A DNA stretch of 64,000 nt, taken from Candidatus Binatia bacterium. Lineage in GTDB: Bacteria > Desulfobacterota > Binatia > UBA12015. A program made the position numbers and the translations under genes. The stretch is taken from assembly GCA_029243485.1 (NCBI GenBank), contig JAQWRY010000086.1:496001-560000 (forward strand), in the 5' to 3' direction. This document shows, in pieces, positions 34,037 through 42,633 of the stretch. The notes under the pieces are model-generated. The model had not been told where the DNA came from, did no database searches, and saw only the letters and a list, made by a program, of their open reading frames with translations. The first letter of the stretch is position 1, and each line of letters begins with the position of its first letter.

Positions 34037-34702
34037 ATGGATCGCGCCGTCATTTTTGACATGGATGGAGTTCTGGTCGACTCGTTCGCCCCGCACCGCG
34101 ACAGCTGGCTCCGCGCGGCGAGAGAGGCCGGTGTGGAGATGACCCCCGAACAGTTCGCGACCACCTTCGGTCGCACGAGCCGGGAGATCATCCGCAGATT
34201 CTGGGGAGACGGTCTCGATGATGACGCGATGCGCGCCATCGACGATCACAAAGAGGCGCTCTATCGCGACATGGTGCGCGACGACTTCCCGACGATGGAC
34301 GGAGCCGTCGAGTTGATCGACGCGCTCCGTGACGCGGGCTTTCGTATCGCGATCGGTTCATCAGGGCCACCGGAGAACATCGAGCTCTCGGTCGAGTGCC
34401 TCGATCGCGCGGATTGCTTCGAGGCAGTCGTGACCGGTTACGACGTGACCCACGGGAAGCCGAACCCAGAGGTCTTCCGGCTCGCGGGAGAGCGCCTCGG
34501 TGTGCCGAAGGAGCGCTGCGTCGTCATTGAAGATGCGGTGGCGGGAGTCGCCGCCGCGAACGCGGCGGGCATGGCAAGCATCGCGTTGACCGGGACGACG
34601 ACGCGCGACGCACTGGCCTCGGCGAGTCTCGTCGTGGACTCGCTGCGCGAGCTGTCCCCAGCCGCGATCTCGGCATTGCTCGGCGACGGCGCGCCGGCCT
34701 AG
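34037..34702 (+). CDS. HAD-superfamily phosphatase, beta-phosphoglucomutase-like
   Basis: This 221-residue HAD hydrolase has motif I VIFDMDGVLVDSF, with nucleophile Asp8 and acid/base Asp10. Motif II is IAIGSSGPPENI, the Lys of motif III is in THGKPNPEVFRLAGERLG, and motif IV is VVIEDAVAGVAAANAAGM. The helical cap between motifs I and II fits phosphoglycolate phosphatase or beta-phosphoglucomutase relatives. It would dephosphorylate or isomerise a small phosphorylated metabolite. The start at 34037 puts motif I at the N terminus. It is divergent from the transporter ATPase gene and ends before a strong bidirectional terminator hairpin. Confidence 0.88.
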   Translation: MDRAVIFDMDGVLVDSFAPHRDSWLRAAREAGVEMTPEQFATTFGRTSREIIRRFWGDGLDDDAMRAIDDHKEALYRDMVRDDFPTMDGAVELIDALRDAGFRIAIGSSGPPENIELSVECLDRADCFEAVVTGYDVTHGKPNPEVFRLAGERLGVPKERCVVIEDAVAGVAAANAAGMASIALTGTTTRDALASASLVVDSLRELSPAAISALLGDGAPA

Positions 34703-34769
34703 TTCGAGGTCTGATACCACGCGGTGAACAGTTCCGCGCTGAAGGCCGTGATCTCTTCCTGCGCGAAAA

Positions 34770-34798
34770 GCGGGGGCAGGCAATCCGCCTGCCCCCGC
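34770..34798. terminator. Strong GC-rich hairpin between convergent genes
   Basis: A perfect 12-bp inverted repeat (GCGGGGGCAGGC and GCCTGCCCCCGC) with a five-base AATCC loop lies between the stops of the HAD gene and the acyl-CoA dehydrogenase gene. There is no long T tract on either side. It probably acts as a bidirectional transcript end. Confidence 0.7.
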
Positions 34799-34816
34799 GT
34801 TCGAAGACGACGGCGC

Positions 34817-35935
34817 TCAGGAAATCCCGACGCGCTCGGCTAGCTGTTCGCGATGCTGGAGGGGGCCGCCGAAGAGTAGGCTCGAGCTCTTGGCGCGCTT
34901 GAAGTACAGGTGCGCGGGGTGCTCCCAGGTGAAGCCCATCCCACCGTGAATCTGAATGGTGTCGCCCGCTGCCTTGAAGAAGGCCTCGGAGCAGTAGGAC
35001 TTGGCCATGTGGACTGCTTCCGCGAGGCCCTCGTTGCCTTCGGCGGCGGTGAAGCCGGCGTTGTAGGCCGCAGACTTCGAGAACTCGACCGACACGAGCA
35101 TGTCGGCGCAGCGATGCTTGATCGCCTGGAATGAACCGATCGGGCGGCCGAACTGGAGCCGCTCCTTTGCGTACTGCGTCGACATCTCGAGGCAGCGCGA
35201 TGTACCACCCACCTGCTCGGCGGTGATCCCGACGAGGGTGATGGCCAGTGCGCGCTCGAGAGCGGCAGACACATCACCCGCGGTGCTCACCCGTAGCGCG
35301 GGTGTGCCCGAGAACGAGAGGTTGGCAAGCTTCCGGGTCTGATCGAGGGTCGGAAGAGCCGATCGCTCGAGGCCAGCCGCGCCGGCATCGACGCGGAACA
35401 GCGCAAGGCCGTCGTCGGCACGAGCCACGACCAGAATGACGTTCGCGGTGTGACCGTCGAGTACGTACGTCTTCTTGCCGGTAAGCTTGAAACCGTCGCC
35501 GTCGACGGTCGCCGTCATCTTGACGTCACCCAGTCCCCAGCCGGCGCCTTCGTCGACCAGTGCGACCGTTGCGATGGTCGACCCGTCGGCGATACCCGGG
35601 AGGATAGTCTTCTTCGCTTCGTCCGTTCCGGACTCTGCGACCGCGGATGCGGCGAGAACGGCCGTCGACAGATACGGGGCGCATAGAAGTGCGCTACCCA
35701 TCTCTTCCAAGACGATCATCATTTCGACGACGCCGAGACCGGCCCCGCCGTGTTCCGCGGGAACGATCAGGCCTTGCAGACCGAGTTGCTGCGCCATCTG
35801 CTTCCAGACGTCTTCGTCGTAGCCCTGCTCCGTATCCATGGCGCGGCGGACGGCCTGCTCATCGGAGCGGTCATCCAGAAAACGCTTCACGGTACGGCGA
35901 AGCTCTTCGTGTTCTTCGTTGAACGAAATGTCCAT
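34817..35935 (-). CDS. Acyl-CoA dehydrogenase family protein (short form)
   Basis: This 372-residue flavoprotein of the acyl-CoA dehydrogenase fold begins MDISFNEEHEELRRTVKRFL. It contains the FAD segments LVDEGAGWGLGDVKMTATVD and TQYAKERLQFGRPIGSFQAIKH. The C terminus has IHGGMGFTWEHPAHLYFKRA. The position of the catalytic Glu is not clear, as often in the smaller subunit of heteromeric steroid-type dehydrogenases. It follows the larger dehydrogenase by 11 bases in the same orientation. The pair probably forms an alpha2beta2 enzyme acting on a bulky acyl-CoA, such as a steroid side chain or other cyclic acid. The TetR regulator is the first gene of the operon. Confidence 0.88.
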   Translation of the reverse strand: MDISFNEEHEELRRTVKRFLDDRSDEQAVRRAMDTEQGYDEDVWKQMAQQLGLQGLIVPAEHGGAGLGVVEMMIVLEEMGSALLCAPYLSTAVLAASAVAESGTDEAKKTILPGIADGSTIATVALVDEGAGWGLGDVKMTATVDGDGFKLTGKKTYVLDGHTANVILVVARADDGLALFRVDAGAAGLERSALPTLDQTRKLANLSFSGTPALRVSTAGDVSAALERALAITLVGITAEQVGGTSRCLEMSTQYAKERLQFGRPIGSFQAIKHRCADMLVSVEFSKSAAYNAGFTAAEGNEGLAEAVHMAKSYCSEAFFKAAGDTIQIHGGMGFTWEHPAHLYFKRAKSSSLLFGGPLQHREQLAERVGIS

Positions 35936-35946
35936 GATTCTCTTCC

Positions 35947-37167
35947 TCAGCTGCGGGGGATGTCTTTCCAGGCGACCGCTTTGTCGACGCGCGGCTCACC
36001 GGGAAGGCCCAGGACACGCTCACCGAGAATGTTGCGCATGACCTCGGAGGTGCCACCTTCGATTGAGTTCGCCCGCGAACGGAGGAACTGGTACTTCGCG
36101 AGTCGCTCGGGACTGCGCGGCTCACTCGCGGGGCGACGAAGCTCGTAGCCCTCTTCGAACATCAGCGAGTCCTTGCCGAGAACGTCGAGACACGTTTCCC
36201 AGGTCCGCTTGTAGATCTCGGACTGGGCGAGTTTGCCGACGGAGCCTTCGGGCCCGGGGTTGCCGCCCGTCGTCTGGGTTGCACGTGCGCGCAGTGCCGT
36301 GACGCGAAGGAGCTCCGACTCGATGTGGAGCTGCGTCACACGGTCGCGCATGATCGCGTCTGCTGCGACCGAGGTGTTCGTCTTGTCGCGGTCGTTCCAG
36401 AGGGTTTCGAGTGTCGCTGTTGGTCCGGCTTTGCGGTGACCGGAGCCACCACCGAGTGCGGAGCGCTCGTTCATGAGCGTCGTGATCGCGACCTTCCAGC
36501 CGTCGCCCTCTGCGCCGAACATGCGATCCGCAGGGATCCGAACGTCGGTCAGGAAGATCTCGTTGAACTCGGCCTCGCCGGTGATCTGGTAGAGCGGCCG
36601 AACGTCGACACCTTCGCTTTCCATGTCGAGCAGGAAGTACGAGAGGCCCTTGTGCTTGGGCACGTCGGGGTCGGTCCGAGTGACGAGCATGCCCCACTTT
36701 GAGATGTGCGCGAGCGTGGTCCAGACCTTCTGGCCGTTCACGACCCACTCGTCGCCGTCACGAACGGCGCGGGACGAGAGTCCGGCGACGTCGGAGCCCG
36801 CGCTCGGCTCGCTGAAGAGCTGGCACCAGATCTCCTCGCAGGTGAACATCGGGCGCAGCAGGCGCTTCTTCCACTCTTCGGAGGCGTAGGTGAGGACGAC
36901 CGGGCCGCCCATGCCGATGCCGATTGGGTTGAGCTCGATGTCGTTGTAGAACGTGTCCGCGTTTTTGCGGATCTCGTCGTTGACGATCGCCTGGAGGTGC
37001 GGCGTGAGGCCGAGCCCGCCGTGTCCTTCGGGGAAATGGACCCAAGCCAGGCCGTGATCGAACTGCGTTCCGCGGAAGGTCACCCGATCCACCTTGTCGG
37101 GATGCACTTCCGCAAGCAGCGTTCGTGTGCGCTGGCGAAGCTCTTCTTCGCTCATCGTCTTTGCCAT
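35947..37167 (-). CDS. Acyl-CoA dehydrogenase family protein (long form)
   Basis: This 406-residue acyl-CoA dehydrogenase has the substrate/FAD segment WCQLFSEPSAGSDVAGLSSRAV and a clear FAD-binding GDEWVVNGQKVWTTLAHISKWGMLVTRTDP. The C-terminal SIEGGTSEVMRNILGERVLGLP block is also present. The N-terminal AWVHFPEGHGGLGL is typical of FadE-type enzymes acting on ring-bearing CoA thioesters in actinobacteria and environmental proteobacteria. It starts four bases downstream of the TetR stop and is followed after 11 bases by a second dehydrogenase. Oxidation of the acyl-CoA would pass electrons to ETF in the cytoplasm. Confidence 0.88.
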   Translation of the reverse strand: MAKTMSEEELRQRTRTLLAEVHPDKVDRVTFRGTQFDHGLAWVHFPEGHGGLGLTPHLQAIVNDEIRKNADTFYNDIELNPIGIGMGGPVVLTYASEEWKKRLLRPMFTCEEIWCQLFSEPSAGSDVAGLSSRAVRDGDEWVVNGQKVWTTLAHISKWGMLVTRTDPDVPKHKGLSYFLLDMESEGVDVRPLYQITGEAEFNEIFLTDVRIPADRMFGAEGDGWKVAITTLMNERSALGGGSGHRKAGPTATLETLWNDRDKTNTSVAADAIMRDRVTQLHIESELLRVTALRARATQTTGGNPGPEGSVGKLAQSEIYKRTWETCLDVLGKDSLMFEEGYELRRPASEPRSPERLAKYQFLRSRANSIEGGTSEVMRNILGERVLGLPGEPRVDKAVAWKDIPRS

Positions 37168-37171
37168 GTTC

Positions 37172-37804
37172 TCACCTTTCCTTCGTGATCGTGGTCACCT
37201 TGCCACCGAGCCCCGCCACCGAGAGGCGAACGAGACCGGCGAGGCGCCGACCGTACTGAGCCGTCGACGGCGCATTCGCCGGGGACGGGCCTTGGAGTCC
37301 GTGTGCGCAGAGGAGAAGAAAGCCGGCGGCGCTCTCCGGCGTGTTGCCGGAGACGCTGGCGTCGAGCCCTCCTTCGTCCTGTGCGGTTTGAAGAACACGG
37401 GTGAGGAGCTTCACCGAACGGCGGCTCCACGCACCCGTGATGTCGGCACAGAGCCGGTTGCTTTCGTCTACGATCTCGAGGCCGTGTCTCGAGCTGGCCA
37501 GCTGACGGAAGATCCAGCCGACCTGCGCTTCGAGGACGGCGAGGAGCTTGGCGTCGACCGGCTGCTGGGTCGCGGCGGCTTCTTCGGCTTTTTCGGTCGC
37601 CCGGACATAGATGCCGTCACACATCGCCCGGAAGATGTCTTCCTTATTCCGGAAGTGGTGATAGAGCGCCGTTCGCGAGATACCCGCCTCGCGCGCGATC
37701 TCCTCCAACGACGCACGGCGAAAGCCGTAGTGCGCAAAGATCGTCCGCGCGGCGCCGAGGATTTCCTCGCGTCGCCCGGGTTCTTCCAGAACGGGAGCGG
37801 ACAT
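37172..37804 (-). CDS. TetR-family transcriptional regulator of the dehydrogenase operon
   Basis: This 210-residue regulator has an N-terminal helix-turn-helix at residues 10-55: RREEILGAARTIFAHYGFRR followed by SLEEIAREAGISRTALYHHF and RNKEDIF, a textbook TetR DNA-binding domain. The C-terminal ligand-binding domain is helical with no diagnostic motif. A likely ligand is the acyl-CoA handled by the two dehydrogenases downstream. A perfect 12-bp palindrome lies 33 bases upstream of the start and is the probable operator, so autoregulation is expected. The start at 37804 leaves the HTH at the usual place. Confidence 0.9.
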   Translation of the reverse strand: MSAPVLEEPGRREEILGAARTIFAHYGFRRASLEEIAREAGISRTALYHHFRNKEDIFRAMCDGIYVRATEKAEEAAATQQPVDAKLLAVLEAQVGWIFRQLASSRHGLEIVDESNRLCADITGAWSRRSVKLLTRVLQTAQDEGGLDASVSGNTPESAAGFLLLCAHGLQGPSPANAPSTAQYGRRLAGLVRLSVAGLGGKVTTITKER

Positions 37805-37836
37805 CGTGGGGTGCTGATCCGGCAGAGCCAGCCAAC

Positions 37837-37868
37837 GATTCGACGTTTTAGGTGTGAAACGTCGAATC
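37837..37868 (-). promoter_or_regulatory. Palindromic operator, probable TetR-family binding site
   Basis: GATTCGACGTTT and AAACGTCGAATC form a perfect 12-bp inverted repeat with an eight-base TAGGTGTG spacer. It is centred about 48 bases upstream of the tetR start codon, the expected place for an autorepressor site. No other repeat this good lies in the interval. It is also upstream of the decayed GFA gene on the other strand. Confidence 0.7.
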
Positions 37869-37952
37869 ATCAAGGTCGACCCGGGGCCCGGTTTCCTGGT
37901 CAAATCGCCGGACCCGGCCCCCAATGATAGGAGCGGGGCCGAGGAGCCCATC

Positions 37953-38269
37953 ATGACAACGCCAACCCGCGCGACCGGTGCCTGCCTCTGCGGTGCCGTC
38001 CAATTCTCCGTCGGCTTTCCGAGCCTCCGGTCGTCTATCCCTCCTCGGATCACGGGAAGCGGATGTTCTGCGGTCGCTGTGGCAGCTCCCTCTTCTGTGA
38101 GCTGAGCGAATATCCCGATCAGGTCGATGTCGCGCTCGCGAACATGGCGGCTCCGATCGATCTCGCACCGCAAGCAAACGTTTTCTTCGACGACCGAGCC
38201 GCATGGATAACGGCGGAAGACGGCCTGCCGCGCCTCGGCGGGGTGACCGGCATAGAGCCCGTGACCTAG
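37953..38269 (+). pseudogene. Decayed GFA-family (formaldehyde-activating, Mss4-like) gene
   Basis: The first frame reads ATGACLCGAVQFSVGFP, the start of GFA/CENP-V domains with the CxCG zinc motif. It breaks after about 35 codons. In another frame the end of the same domain continues with MFCGRCGSSLFCELSEYPDQ, the CxxCG zinc motif, then an IDLAPQANVFFDDRAAWI stretch that is typical of the C-terminal part. Around 30-40 residues of the middle are missing. The family includes S-(hydroxymethyl)glutathione synthase. It is divergent from the TetR operon. Confidence 0.7.
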
Positions 38270-38653
38270 GAGTGACCCCGATGCGAGTTTGACCCCTCGA
38301 CGAGTGCGGTACAGCAATGGCAGGGTGGTAAGCGGTGAGATCCCGACCTCGCCCCGTCGGCGCGCGGTTGTTCGATCCATCGCGCTGCTCGTCGTGAGCG
38401 CTGCGATTGTTGCTGTTGGTGTGGTGCTTTACGCGATCTACGCTCTGCCGCTTCCGCAGAGCCTCGGTGACGCCGCTCTCCGTCCGTCCCTCATCGCCGA
38501 ACATGCGATCGGAATCGCGTTGGATGCCCTGCCATGTGGCTGAGCAGCCGATGCCGAAGAGAAGGAGTGCGAGGAGAACGGTCGTGCGCTGGAGCATCTG
38601 TCGATTCTCACGTTGGAAACCGTCGGCTCTCCAGAGCCGTGGCGAACACCTGA
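38270..38653. other. Gap of about 380 bp with a possible lipoprotein remnant
   Basis: On the minus strand a frame starting at 38597 encodes a plausible lipoprotein signal, MLQRTTVLLALLLFGIGC, followed by SATWQGIQRDSDRMFG. This resembles entericidin-type small lipoproteins, but the frame then continues without a sensible end into unrelated DNA, so it looks frameshifted. On the plus strand, 38289-38543 has one hydrophobic stretch but no recognised start or motif. I see no terminator or RNA gene. Confidence 0.3.
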
Positions 38654-40093
38654 TCAGTCCCCGTAGAGCAGGCGGCGCTTCCACCAGTCGGCACTCGCGT
38701 CGCGTTCCGACGGATTGGTGAATTGGTAGTCGTACAGCTTCCACCGGACGTGCCGTGGTGGGCTCTCGCCGAACGGATCGGGGCCGAGGAGGTCCAGCAC
38801 CGCGGGTGAGCCTTCCTGCAGGCGCGCGAGGAGGGAGGGGGTGACGACGTTGGTTACCCGCCCCCCGGCCTCGAGGGCGCGCTGGAAGTAGAGCCCATCG
38901 AACCACATTTGCCAGTCCAGTCGGGGCATTCCCGGTCCGACAAAGGCGGGCGCGCGGTCCACGGCCCCCGGTTTCCAGAGGAAGACGTACGGCGTCCAGG
39001 TCGTGCCGTCGTCGCTTCCCTCGAGGACCACTTCCGGCCGTGTCTTTGTCATGACGGCGAACAGGCCGTAGCGGCTGGTGAGATGAAACGGGCGCACGAC
39101 GCGCGCGAGCGGATCGGCGAAGGTCGTGCGGAGTCCACTGACCTGGGCGACCGCACCCGGTACAGTGAGGAGTAGGAGGATCGACGCGACGGCGGTGTGA
39201 AGAATCGCGCGGCCTCGGCTGGGGAGAAGGCCCGACGTCACGATGCGCTCGCGGTACCGCGGCGGAATCACGGCGCGGAGTTGGGAGTCGTCAAGCAGCG
39301 GGATGCAAAGCACCGCCGTCAGCAGGTTGAAGAACCCGTAGTTCCCGGTCGCTCCGATGAACGCCTGCAAACCGAGGAAGGTAGCGGCCGCGACGGCGCG
39401 CCCTCGCCTGCCGAGGACGATGAAGAAGGGAACGATGAGCTCAATCACGAACGTCCCCGCAACGGAGAGCTTATGGAACCAGGCAGGTAATTGGTTCACG
39501 TACCAGCTCGCCCAGGTGGGGAGGGGCTGCGTTTCGTAGTGATACTGCAGCGCCGTCAGGTCCCACCACGCCGAGTCCCCACTCGCGAGCTTCACCCACC
39601 CGGAGAAGAACATCAGTCGGAAGAGGAGCCACACGAGCAGCCAGCGCACGAGGGGAGACGGCGTCGTGGCGAGCGGTGATGCGAGGCGGAGCGTCATCGG
39701 CGCCCAGAAGATCGCCAGGAAGCCCGTCTCGAGAAGAAGCGCATCCCATTGATAGTTCAGGAAGGGCGCGCCGACGTTGACCAACGACAGGTAGAGTAGC
39801 CAGCAGCCGACGAGGCTCGGCAGCGGGAGTGTTCCCGAGACGATCAGAAGAGAGAGGGCCGCTCCGACCCAGCAGGCACCGAGCAGGATCGAGTCTCCCG
39901 AGGCGAGCCAGAAGAGGGTCGGGATCCGGGTGAGGTCGGCACCCGCCAGCGCTTCGCGGGCGCGCGAGAGAAACTCCGCCGCGGGCCGGAGCCCTTCGGC
40001 CCCGAGGAGGCCCGCGATCTGCCACTCGAGCGACAGGAAAGCGATCAGATACGTGAGGCCCAGAGCGCGGAGGAAAAGGCTTCGTTGCAGCAT
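38654..40093 (-). CDS. Lipase maturation factor (LMF1-like) family membrane protein
   Basis: This 479-residue protein has about eight membrane segments in the first 320 residues and a soluble C-terminal region. Family motifs include NYQWDALLLETGFLAIFWAP, VRWLLVWLLFRLMFFSGWVKL and SWWYVNQLP-like segments. The late block has DDGTTWTPYVFLWKPG and PRLDWQMWFDGLYF. In animals LMF1 is an ER protein needed to fold lipases; bacterial homologues are common in deltaproteobacteria-like genomes and have no proven role. The gene lies 43 bases downstream of the TonB-dependent receptor and may be co-transcribed with it, although a link is not obvious. Confidence 0.87.
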   Translation of the reverse strand: MLQRSLFLRALGLTYLIAFLSLEWQIAGLLGAEGLRPAAEFLSRAREALAGADLTRIPTLFWLASGDSILLGACWVGAALSLLIVSGTLPLPSLVGCWLLYLSLVNVGAPFLNYQWDALLLETGFLAIFWAPMTLRLASPLATTPSPLVRWLLVWLLFRLMFFSGWVKLASGDSAWWDLTALQYHYETQPLPTWASWYVNQLPAWFHKLSVAGTFVIELIVPFFIVLGRRGRAVAAATFLGLQAFIGATGNYGFFNLLTAVLCIPLLDDSQLRAVIPPRYRERIVTSGLLPSRGRAILHTAVASILLLLTVPGAVAQVSGLRTTFADPLARVVRPFHLTSRYGLFAVMTKTRPEVVLEGSDDGTTWTPYVFLWKPGAVDRAPAFVGPGMPRLDWQMWFDGLYFQRALEAGGRVTNVVTPSLLARLQEGSPAVLDLLGPDPFGESPPRHVRWKLYDYQFTNPSERDASADWWKRRLLYGD

Positions 40094-40136
40094 AGGGGTT
40101 GACCCGGCGAGATGATGGCGTCGCGCCCTGGCGCGA

Positions 40137-42578
40137 TTAGAACCTGTAGCTCAGCTCCCCGCCGAACGTCCGGGGGGCTTGGTAGTATCGAGTGATCTGT
40201 CCGATGGTGTTGGTCTGATTCGCGACGGTGTCGAAGAACGTCGAGTCCGTCAGGTTCTTGCCCCACAGCGCGACCTGCGCGCGGTCGTCGAAGAAGTCGT
40301 ACGAGAGACGCGCGTGCACGAGGCTGTAACCGTCCTGGCGTAGCTCGGCGAGTTCGGGCCCGCCCACGTGCATCGAACTCTGGTAGTACCACTCGAGTCG
40401 CGGCGTGATCCAACCCTTCAGCCACTCGCTCTGTCCGGCGTCGACCGGAAACGAGTATTGCGCGGAAAGATGCAGATTCGTCTTCGGCGTGCTCGGGAAG
40501 GTCTGGCCCGAGCGATCGATGGGGTCGCTGTTGATGTCGTTGATGCCGATGAAATCGTCGTAACGCGCATCGAGCAAGCCGAGTGTTCCGGTGAGACGAA
40601 GCCCGTCGATCGGGAGTGCGAGGACCTCGAGCTCGATTCCCTTCGTCGTTGCTTGCGCCGCGTTGAGAGTGAGGGCTTCGAGTCGCACGTCCTCGTTCTC
40701 GTCGACGAAGGTTCGCGTCGTGGTGACCTGGATGTTGTCGTAGAGCCCGAGGAAGAGCGAGAGGTTCGCGGTCAGTCGGGAATCGAACGCGATGGTCTTG
40801 AACCCGACCTCGAAGCTGTCGAGCGTCTCGGGGTCGAACGACGTGAGTTCGTCGGACGCCTGGACGCTGATCAGTGCGTTGAACCCGCCGCCGCGGAAGC
40901 CGCGTGAGTAGGTGAAGTACGCGAGCTGGTGGTCGAGGGAGAGGGCGTCCAGGATCGTGTCGGGCGCGAGGAATGAGAGGCTCGCTGCCGGGGTCCACGA
41001 GGTGAAGATCTCCGAGTCGCTCGCGTCCTGTTCGACGAGCGGCTCGTCGCCGGAGAGGTCGATCACGCGAAGGCCCGCACCCTTCTTGTCCTGGGTGTAC
41101 CGAAAGCCGCCGGTGAGGCTCATCCAGTCGGTGATATCGACCGTGGCCTGGCCGTAGATTGCCCACGTCCAGTTGTCGATCGAGGTTTCTGATCGGCTGA
41201 GGACGTCGAGTTCGTTGGGTAGTGCTTCGACCGTCGTCGGTGCGAGGCCCTTCTCCCACATCGCGAAGACGCCACTTACGAAGTTGATCCGCCCCTCCCA
41301 CGCCGAGCCGTTGGCCTGGACCTCCTGGCTGATCTGTTGCTGGAACCACGGGTCGCCGTCGCTGGGTTCGTCTCCACCGACGAAAGCGAGCTTCACGACC
41401 TTGAGCTCGGTCATGTCGAGGTCCGCGAGGTGGCGCGGGTTCTGCTGTCGCCACGATGTGATCGACTTGAGCGAGAGGTCTTCGAAGATCCACGCATCGC
41501 CGGCCGCCCAGTTGAACGTGCCCCACAGGCCGTAGCTCTCGGCGTCGGAGATCCCGTCGAGGTTGGCTGTGTTCCGATACGGCTTGCCGCGCTTGCAGGC
41601 GTCGAAGAAGCCTGGGACGAGGCCGCCGATTCCTCCCTCTTCGTTCGTCACGGCGCACTCTCCGCCGCGGCCCTTGTTGCTGTCGCGGGTCCACGTGCCG
41701 CTCAGGTCGAGGCTGAAGTCGTCGGTGAAGATCGTGCGGATCGTTCCGAGGAAGGCGAGCGCGTTGCGGTTGTTCGCGTACTCGTCCCGGAAGGTGTTGT
41801 AGGTGTAGCCCTGCGTGTTCTGAGTCCCGATGGCGAAGCGGGCGAGGACCCGGTTCTCCCAGATCGGGAGGTTGAGCGTGGCTCTCGTGTTCACCGTGCC
41901 GAAGTTGCCAGCGCGGACGAAGGCGAAGGCCTCCAACTCCTCGGTCGGCTTTATCGTGGTGATGTTGATCGCTCCGCCCACCGTGTTTTTGCCAAACAGA
42001 GTGCCCTGCGGTCCGCGCAGCACTTCGACCTGCGCGACGTCGACGACGTCGATGAGCTGGCCGATCATGCGCGGGAGGAAGACCCCATCGATGTAAACGC
42101 CGACGCCGGGGTCGAACACGAGCTGACCGTCGCCCGTGCCGACGCCGCGAATTCGGATGAAGCCCTCCTGGTTTTCGCGGCCGGGGGCGAACTGGAGGTT
42201 TGGGACCAGCTCCTGGATCTGGTCGAGCCGGGTGACGCCGGCTTCTCTCAGCGTGGCTTCGCTGAGGGCGGTGACCGAGACCGGAGTCTCCTCGAGGAAC
42301 TCGTCCCGTTTGCGGGCCTGGACGACGATCTCCTCGACGCGGTTCGATCGGCGCGTGGACGTGCCATGCGCCGGCATGCGCGTTTTCTCGATCTGCTGCG
42401 CCTGAGCCGCGCCCGCGTCGACTTCGTCTTCCGGCCCGCCGACGGCGACCGGCGTTTCGATGTCTTCGACGTAGGCGGAAGGAGCCTCGATGTGATTCTG
42501 CGCGGCGGCCGGAGCGGCCAGCAGCGGTAGGAGAACGATGGAGAAGTGGCCCAGATTCGTCCAGCGGAGATCGGGCAT
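40137..42578 (-). CDS. TonB-dependent outer-membrane receptor
   Basis: This 813-residue receptor has a signal peptide (residues 1-25), a linker and a TonB box region. The plug domain follows from about residue 65 (EEIVVQARKRDEFLEETPVSVTALSEATLREAG), with FIRIRGVGTGDGQLVFDPGVG and VLRGPQGTLFGKNTVGGAIN. The rest is a 22-strand beta barrel, ending in the C-terminal aromatic signature ELSYRF. It resembles the TonB receptors of sphingomonads and environmental proteobacteria that take up organic compounds rather than siderophores. It is preceded by a class II aldolase gene 55 bases upstream in the same orientation. The substrate is unknown. Confidence 0.9.
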   Translation of the reverse strand: MPDLRWTNLGHFSIVLLPLLAAPAAAQNHIEAPSAYVEDIETPVAVGGPEDEVDAGAAQAQQIEKTRMPAHGTSTRRSNRVEEIVVQARKRDEFLEETPVSVTALSEATLREAGVTRLDQIQELVPNLQFAPGRENQEGFIRIRGVGTGDGQLVFDPGVGVYIDGVFLPRMIGQLIDVVDVAQVEVLRGPQGTLFGKNTVGGAINITTIKPTEELEAFAFVRAGNFGTVNTRATLNLPIWENRVLARFAIGTQNTQGYTYNTFRDEYANNRNALAFLGTIRTIFTDDFSLDLSGTWTRDSNKGRGGECAVTNEEGGIGGLVPGFFDACKRGKPYRNTANLDGISDAESYGLWGTFNWAAGDAWIFEDLSLKSITSWRQQNPRHLADLDMTELKVVKLAFVGGDEPSDGDPWFQQQISQEVQANGSAWEGRINFVSGVFAMWEKGLAPTTVEALPNELDVLSRSETSIDNWTWAIYGQATVDITDWMSLTGGFRYTQDKKGAGLRVIDLSGDEPLVEQDASDSEIFTSWTPAASLSFLAPDTILDALSLDHQLAYFTYSRGFRGGGFNALISVQASDELTSFDPETLDSFEVGFKTIAFDSRLTANLSLFLGLYDNIQVTTTRTFVDENEDVRLEALTLNAAQATTKGIELEVLALPIDGLRLTGTLGLLDARYDDFIGINDINSDPIDRSGQTFPSTPKTNLHLSAQYSFPVDAGQSEWLKGWITPRLEWYYQSSMHVGGPELAELRQDGYSLVHARLSYDFFDDRAQVALWGKNLTDSTFFDTVANQTNTIGQITRYYQAPRTFGGELSYRF

Positions 42579-42633
42579 AGGGGCTTGCCTATCATTGCCC
42601 CCGGCTGGATCGAAAGGGGGGCGGTCGTTGCTC

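Noticed and set aside
38289-38543. Plus-strand frame with one hydrophobic stretch
   Set aside because: It has a weak TTG start, no ribosome-binding site and no homology I can see.
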